Part shown: positions 59,487 to 64,000 of the stretch, in pieces
Position numbering within the stretch: position 1 is the first letter of the stretch
How the letters are laid out: each line of letters opens with the position of its first letter
Source: Rikenellaceae bacterium
Lineage (GTDB): Bacteria > Bacteroidota > Bacteroidia > Bacteroidales > Rikenellaceae
Assembly (NCBI GenBank): GCA_015060045.1
Contig: SUZH01000007.1
Location: 92,659 to 156,658, forward strand
Reading direction: 5' to 3'
Length of the DNA stretch: 64,000 nucleotides
Position numbers and translations under genes: made by a program
Notes under the pieces: model-generated
The model's database searches: none
What the model was told of the DNA's origin: nothing
What the model saw: only the letters and a program-made list of their open reading frames with translations

Positions 59487-61271
59487 ATGAAATACTTTAA
59501 GTTATTTGCAATAATGGCCGGCCTCTTGATGTGCGCTTGCAGCCTCGATGAGGAAAATCCCTCCGCAATTACGACGGATTCGGATTGGAAGACGGCCGCC
59601 GGTTATCAGAAATTGATTAACGCCTGCTATTACGATTTTATTCGTATTACCTACGGCCAGGCTGAGGATACGTTTGTGGTGAACGCTGAGGGTGGTTCCG
59701 ATATTTGGCAGGATTCGCGCGATGGTAGCAACGGTAACTGGAGCCGCTTGATGCTCTACAGCGGTGACTTTACGGGTCTGCTGGGTGAGGCTTACACCTC
59801 GTTCTACGCTACGCTCAACACCTGTAACGCAGCCATCGAGTATGCAACGAAGGTACAGGGCCTGAGCGAGGATCAGATCAACGCCCTGGTGGCTGAGGCT
59901 CACTTCCTGCGTGCACACGCGCTCTACCATATCGTGGAGCAGTTCGGTGGTAAGTACCTGGCTACGACCCCGACCACCGAGGTTAAGAAGGTGCTGGAGT
60001 GCTCGAAGGTGAACGACTTCTATGCTGTGATTCTTTCGGACCTGGAGTTTGCCAAGAAGTACCTGCCCGTATCGCATGCCGAGTATGGCCACGTGAAGCG
60101 TGCTGCTGCTTATAGCCTCTATGCCAAGGCTTGCTTGACCTATGCTTCGTATACGGATGGTAAGGGTAATGCCGACGCCATCACGACGGCTGAGGCTCAG
60201 GAGCTCTATAGCAAGGCCCAGGAGGCTGCCGACTACCTGATCGACAATGCCGCTGCGCTGAATGTCCGTCTCTATGACGATGTTGCCGAGGTATTCGATG
60301 AGAATAACAACAAGTCGAACGAGGAGGCTCTCTTCGTGGTTTGCCACTCGATGACGCAGGCTCTGAACCCCCGTGGTAACTACTACAACCGCGTGTGGAA
60401 GCACTTCTCGGCCTTCAACGCCAACAACTCGGGTGTATATCTCGATGGTATTCAGGCTTCGTATGCAACGGAGGTGAATGGTGTGGCTGTTCCGAAGCTC
60501 GCCAAGGGTAACGACTACCTGCAGCCCAGCAAGTACATGATCGACCTCTATGAGGAGGGTGATAAGCGCTACGACGCCTTCTTCAACGATAAGTTCTACA
60601 TCAATAAGCCCAATACGGCAGATGGTCTGGCTTATCAGTGGACTGAGGTGGATGCCAAGCGCTACGGCCTGGATACGAAGCGAGTAGGCAACGCCGAGTA
60701 CAACATCGGTCTGGGTGAGTTGGCTGTTTACATCTCGCGTGAGACCTATACGGAGGAGGAGCGCAATGCAGCCCCCTATGCTATCTACAACATCGAGGAT
60801 AACTACAAGGATCCCAAGAATCCCGGTAAGTTCTATCCCAGCCTCTCGAAGTTCGATACGCCGTCGCTCTACGCTGGTTCGAATGCTTCGAAGCCCTACT
60901 CGGGTGCCGACTGTATCATCCTGCGTCTTGGTGAGACCTACCTGCTTTCGGCTGAGGCTCACTGGCGTCTGGGTAACAACCAGAAGGCTGCTGATCGTTT
61001 GAACGTGCTGCGTAAGCGCGCTGGTGCTCCCCAGATCACGGCTTCGGCAATCAACCAGGACTTCCTGCTTGATGAGCATGCTCGTGAGATGTGCGGTGAG
61101 TGGATGCGTTGGTTCACGCTGAAGCGTTTCCGCGCTTTCGAGAGCCGTCTGCCGAAGTGCAACCCGCAGATCACGGAGTTCGACGCTTCGAAGCACTATG
61201 TACGTCCCGTTCCGACGTGGGTACTGGCTAACATCGAGAATCCTGACGAGTATCAGAACCCGGGCTATTAA
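59487..61271 (+). CDS. SusD/RagB-type outer-membrane lipoprotein
   Basis: Glycan-binding lid of the SusC transporter. 594 residues with a lipoprotein signal (FAIMAGLLMCACSLDEENP, Cys about 18). TPR-like helices (EAHFLRAHALYHIVEQFGG, LRLGETYLLSAEAHWRLG) and the RxxEMCGE-W segment HAREMCGEWMRWFTLKRF are SusD hallmarks. 18 bases after susC. The specific ligand cannot be read. Confidence 0.94.
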   Translation: MKYFKLFAIMAGLLMCACSLDEENPSAITTDSDWKTAAGYQKLINACYYDFIRITYGQAEDTFVVNAEGGSDIWQDSRDGSNGNWSRLMLYSGDFTGLLGEAYTSFYATLNTCNAAIEYATKVQGLSEDQINALVAEAHFLRAHALYHIVEQFGGKYLATTPTTEVKKVLECSKVNDFYAVILSDLEFAKKYLPVSHAEYGHVKRAAAYSLYAKACLTYASYTDGKGNADAITTAEAQELYSKAQEAADYLIDNAAALNVRLYDDVAEVFDENNNKSNEEALFVVCHSMTQALNPRGNYYNRVWKHFSAFNANNSGVYLDGIQASYATEVNGVAVPKLAKGNDYLQPSKYMIDLYEEGDKRYDAFFNDKFYINKPNTADGLAYQWTEVDAKRYGLDTKRVGNAEYNIGLGELAVYISRETYTEEERNAAPYAIYNIEDNYKDPKNPGKFYPSLSKFDTPSLYAGSNASKPYSGADCIILRLGETYLLSAEAHWRLGNNQKAADRLNVLRKRAGAPQITASAINQDFLLDEHAREMCGEWMRWFTLKRFRAFESRLPKCNPQITEFDASKHYVRPVPTWVLANIENPDEYQNPGY

Positions 61272-61313
61272 TGGATAGCGATGAGTCACACAATCATCTA
61301 TCTATAATGTATG

Positions 61314-61349
61314 TAAGGTTGCGATCCTTCGGGGTCGCAACCTTTTTTT
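61314..61349 (+). terminator. Terminator after susD
   Basis: AAGGTTGCGA, a short loop containing CCTTCGGGG, TCGCAACCTT, then a T run. Confidence 0.85.
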
Positions 61350-61379
61350 GAGATGAAAATCAAGTTTTTTTTATTTTTA

Positions 61380-61410
61380 TTTGTGATTTCGAATTTTTGC
61401 GTTACCTTTG
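61380..61410 (+). promoter_or_regulatory. Promoter of tRNA-Ala (TTTG / TACCTTTG)
   Basis: TTTG (61380-61383), 19-base spacer, TACCTTTG (61403-61410), ten bases ahead of the mature tRNA. Full consensus match. Confidence 0.8.
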
Positions 61411-61420
61411 CACTCGCAAT

Positions 61421-61494
<74 letters not shown>

Positions 61495-61498
61495 CTAG

Positions 61499-61530
61499 GA
61501 CGGTTGCTTAACGGCGACCGTCTTTTTTTG
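61499..61530 (+). terminator. Terminator after tRNA-Ala
   Basis: GACGGTTGC, loop TTAACG, GCGACCGTC followed by TTTTTTT. Confidence 0.83.
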
Positions 61531-61560
61531 TATTTTAGCTTAGCGATATTGGCACAGAAA

Positions 61561-61586
61561 GAGGGTCGTGGCCAACCACAACCCTC
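61561..61586 (-). terminator. Possible terminator after korB
   Basis: Minus-strand GAGGGTTGTGG, loop TTGG, CCACGACCCTC (with one wobble) followed by a short TTTCTG stretch; weak T tract. Confidence 0.5.
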
Positions 61587-61608
61587 ATCCTAAGAGCGTA
61601 AAATCTCG

Positions 61609-62640
61609 TTATTCAACCTCCCACGTCTCGCCCGAGTGGAGGAGATCGTCCATGCAGCGAATCTTGCTCTTGGCCTTGACCTCCTCGACCTGCTGCTGAA
61701 CGCCCTGATCGTAGATCACCGGATCATCCACGTCGCGGATCACACCGACGGCTACGGGGTAGTCGGGGTACTTCATGGCAGCCAGCATGGCGTGTAGCGT
61801 CGTATCCTTCTCGTGCGCATCGTGCGTCAAGAGATCATCCTCCGTGTAGCCATCCACACCGAGGGTTACCACCTTGAGCTTCATGTTTTCAAAGACGAGT
61901 CCCTTGTCGCGCTGGGCGCCGAAAATCATCTTCTCGCCGTGGCGGAGCGTCAGCGTGTGCTCCTGGCGCGTAGCCTTGTCGCCTGCAAAGAGGGCGTGGG
62001 TCTTATCGTTGAATATCACGCAGTTCTGCAGTACCTCCACCACCGACATACCCTTGTGCTTGGCGGCAGCCACAAGGCACTCCTTCGTCAGCATGACCTC
62101 CATGTCGATCGAGCGGGCAAAGAACGAGCCCTTGGCGCCGATCACCAACTCACCCGGGTTGAAGGGCTTCTCGACCGTGCCGTAGGGCGAGGTCTTGGTG
62201 ATCTTGCCTAACTTCGAGGTGGGCGAGTACTGACCCTTCGTCAGGCCGTAGATCTCGTTGTTGAAGAGGATCATGTTCAGATCCACGTTGCGACGGATGG
62301 CGTGGATGAAGTGGTTACCACCGATGGCCAGCGAGTCGCCGTCGCCCGTAGCTACCCACACCGAGAGGTCGGGATTGGCGGTCTTGACACCCGTCGCTAC
62401 GGCGTTGGCACGACCGTGTACGGAGTGGAAACCGAAGGTCTTCATGTAGTAGATGAAGCGCGACGAACAGCCGATACCCGAGACAAAGGTAAACTTGTTG
62501 TGGGGCGTATCGGTAGCGTCGGCGATCTCGGGCAGCGCGCGCTGCACGGCATTCAGGATGGCGTGGTCGCCACAACCCGGGCACCAGCGTACCTCCTGAT
62601 CCGACTTAAAGTCTGCTGCGGTATATTTGAATTCTGCCAT
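61609..62640 (-). CDS. korB: 2-oxoglutarate:ferredoxin oxidoreductase subunit beta
   Basis: TPP-binding half of an anaerobic 2-oxoacid:ferredoxin oxidoreductase. ATG at 62640 (MAEFKYTAADFKSD). 343 residues with the cluster/TPP motifs WCPGCGDHAIL, GIGCSSRF, HSVHGRANAVATG and VWVATGDGDSLAIGGNHF (GDGD, Mg/TPP), then NNEIYGLTKGQYSPTS. Gene order korA-korB and the sequence favour KorB over pyruvate enzymes. Starts 4 bases after the korA stop. Confidence 0.93.
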   Translation of the reverse strand: MAEFKYTAADFKSDQEVRWCPGCGDHAILNAVQRALPEIADATDTPHNKFTFVSGIGCSSRFIYYMKTFGFHSVHGRANAVATGVKTANPDLSVWVATGDGDSLAIGGNHFIHAIRRNVDLNMILFNNEIYGLTKGQYSPTSKLGKITKTSPYGTVEKPFNPGELVIGAKGSFFARSIDMEVMLTKECLVAAAKHKGMSVVEVLQNCVIFNDKTHALFAGDKATRQEHTLTLRHGEKMIFGAQRDKGLVFENMKLKVVTLGVDGYTEDDLLTHDAHEKDTTLHAMLAAMKYPDYPVAVGVIRDVDDPVIYDQGVQQQVEEVKAKSKIRCMDDLLHSGETWEVE

Positions 62641-62644
62641 AGCT

Positions 62645-64000
62645 CTACTTTTGCAATAAGGTTTCAAACTTCTCTTTCAGCTCGACGATCGTGAAGGGCT
62701 GACCCTCGACCTTGTTCATCTGCTGGTACTCAAACTCCTGGAACTGCTGACGCAGGTAGTTGGCAAACTGACCCCCGTTGAGCTCGCAGACAACGATCTT
62801 CTTGAACTTCGCGAAGATCTCACGCACACCCTTCGGCAGGGGGTTGATGTAGTTGAAGTGGCACAGCGAAACGCTCTTGCCCTCCTCGCGGAGCTGATCC
62901 ACGGCATTCTGCAGGTGGCCGCGCGTACCGCCCCAACCTACTACGAGCAGGTCGCCCTCCTCGTCTCCATAAACCGTCTGTGCGGGGATATAATCGGCCA
63001 CCTTGCGAACCTTTTCGGCACGCAGGAAGGTCATCTTCTGGTGGTTCGCGGGATCGTGCGAGATCGAACCCTTCACGGCATCCTTCTCCAGACCGCCTAC
63101 GCGGTGCTCCAGACCAGTCTTACCCGGGAAGGCCCAGCCGCGCGCCAGCTTTTCGTTGCGCACGTAGGGCATAAAGCCACCTTCGGGCGCGGTCTCTACG
63201 ATCGGGGGTACGATCGCGGGGTAGTCCTTCATCGAGGGGATGCGCCACGGCTCCGAACCGTTGGCGATAAAGCCGTCGGTTAGGAGTACGACGGGCGTCA
63301 TGTGCTCCATGGCCAGACGACCCGCCTCGAAGGCGTAGTGGAAGCAGTCGCTGGGCGATGAGGCCGCTACGACGATCAGCGGACACTCGCCATTGCGGCC
63401 ATAGAGAGCCTGTACGAGGTCGCTCTGCTCGGTCTTGGTCGGCAGACCCGTCGAGGGACCACCGCGCTGTACATCGACCACCACCAGCGGCAGCTCGATC
63501 ATCACGGCCAGACCCAGCGCCTCGCTCTTGAGCGAAAGACCCGGACCCGAGGTCGAAGTGACGGCAAAGTTACCTGCATAGGCGGCACCGATGGCCGTGC
63601 AGATACCGGCGATCTCATCCTCGGCCTGCACGGTCTTCACGTTCAGATCCTTGCGTTTGGCCAACTCCTCCAGAATGACCGTGGCGGGGGTGATGGGGTA
63701 CGAACCGCAGAAGAGCGGCAGACCTGCCTTCTCGGCGGCAGCCATCAGACCCCATGCCGTAGCTACGTTACCCGAAATGGTGCGGTAGGTACCCTTCTCC
63801 AGATGCGCCGAGCCGACGCGGTAGTGGCTGGCCAGCTGGTGGGTGTTGGCGGCAAAGTTATAACCGGCCTTGATGGCGAGCTTGTTGGCCTCGGCGATCA
63901 AGGGATTCTTCTTTTGGAATTTGGCCTCCAGGTATTGGAAGGCGTGATCCTCGTGGCAGTCGAAGAGCCAGAAGCAGATACCCAGGGCAAACATGTTCTT
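62645..64000 (-). CDS. korA: 2-oxoglutarate:ferredoxin oxidoreductase subunit alpha (5' end outside window)
   Basis: Partner of KorB. About 451 codons are in the window and the frame stays open through 64000, so the ATG at 63994 is not taken as the start: Bacteroidota KorA of this type is about 600 residues, with a gamma-like domain at the N-terminus that would lie outside. Visible motifs: CGSYPITPATVILEEL, QAEDEIAGICTAIGAAYAG, TSTSGPGLSLKSEALGLA, QRGGPSTGLPTKTEQSDL and the transketolase-C-like domain with VVGWGGTRGHLQNAV and VCELNGGQFANYLR. Confidence 0.92.
   Translation of the reverse strand, partial: KNMFALGICFWLFDCHEDHAFQYLEAKFQKKNPLIAEANKLAIKAGYNFAANTHQLASHYRVGSAHLEKGTYRTISGNVATAWGLMAAAEKAGLPLFCGSYPITPATVILEELAKRKDLNVKTVQAEDEIAGICTAIGAAYAGNFAVTSTSGPGLSLKSEALGLAVMIELPLVVVDVQRGGPSTGLPTKTEQSDLVQALYGRNGECPLIVVAASSPSDCFHYAFEAGRLAMEHMTPVVLLTDGFIANGSEPWRIPSMKDYPAIVPPIVETAPEGGFMPYVRNEKLARGWAFPGKTGLEHRVGGLEKDAVKGSISHDPANHQKMTFLRAEKVRKVADYIPAQTVYGDEEGDLLVVGWGGTRGHLQNAVDQLREEGKSVSLCHFNYINPLPKGVREIFAKFKKIVVCELNGGQFANYLRQQFQEFEYQQMNKVEGQPFTIVELKEKFETLLQK

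Overview
The window is a stretch of the chromosome of a member of the Bacteroidota, most like the Bacteroidales and, from its high GC content and gene set, possibly an Alistipes-like (Rikenellaceae) gut species; that last step is inference. The grounds are a SusC/SusD pair, a RseC-RnfBCDGEA cluster, KorAB and pyruvate phosphate dikinase, a single-chain glycyl-tRNA synthetase, weak Shine-Dalgarno sequences, and repeated matches to the Bacteroides-type promoter (TTTG, about 19-22 bases, TAnnTTTG). About 60 protein genes and two tRNA genes are seen. There is no CRISPR array, transposase, integrase or rRNA operon.

Layout. 1-5.5 kb: typA (cut by the window start), aroB, waaA, yraN, tyrA and pepE. 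5.6-11.9 kb, plus strand: acpP-fabF-rnc-radC, then glyS-ruvX-def and a small exported protein. 12-18.7 kb, minus strand: ppdK, an HTH regulator coupled to a catalytically degenerate endonuclease/phosphatase-fold protein, mnmA-rimM and rpsP. 18.9-25.2 kb, minus strand: tRNA-Arg, then a compact operon read lptB-aroA-aroC-prmC-recX-M23 peptidase. 25.3-29.4 kb, plus strand: recQ, rsmA and a lipoprotein with two aspartic-protease motifs. 29.7-30.3 kb, minus strand: rplU-rpmA. 30.4-32.6 kb, plus strand: an overlapping three-gene unit encoding a pseudo-receiver, a membrane-anchored HEAT-like protein and a degenerate membrane glycosyltransferase. 32.7-43.1 kb: cysQ, a Cys-rich membrane protein, trkA-GH3-deoxynucleoside kinase-rsmF-merR, nif3, a zinc-ribbon coiled-coil protein and nadE. 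43.1-48.8 kb: rseC-rnfBCDGEA. 49-53.4 kb: minus-strand thiL-hpt-queE-ftsB, then plus-strand aroQ and a flippase. 53.4-61.3 kb: GH51 arabinofuranosidase and galactokinase facing away from a SusC/SusD pair. 61.4-64 kb: tRNA-Ala and korB-korA, cut by the window end.

How the genes work together. Much of the window is housekeeping: fatty acid synthesis (acpP, fabF), translation and tRNA/rRNA modification (rpsP, rimM, mnmA, rsmA, rsmF, rplU, rpmA, prmC, queE, def, glyS), and LPS synthesis and export (waaA, lptB). Five aromatic-acid genes (aroB, tyrA, aroC, aroA, aroQ) are spread over four transcription units. Energy metabolism is anaerobic in style: KorAB would reduce ferredoxin, Rnf would oxidise it with NAD+ while pumping ions, and PPDK links pyruvate and PEP.

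The least expected items are the pseudo-receiver/HEAT/glycosyltransferase unit at 30.4-32.6 kb, the HTH plus pseudo-nuclease pair at 15-15.9 kb, a NadE whose glutaminase domain seems to lack its catalytic cysteine, the double-DTG lipoprotein, and several structured or AT-rich intergenic repeats. All calls rest on reading the sequence; no database search was run.
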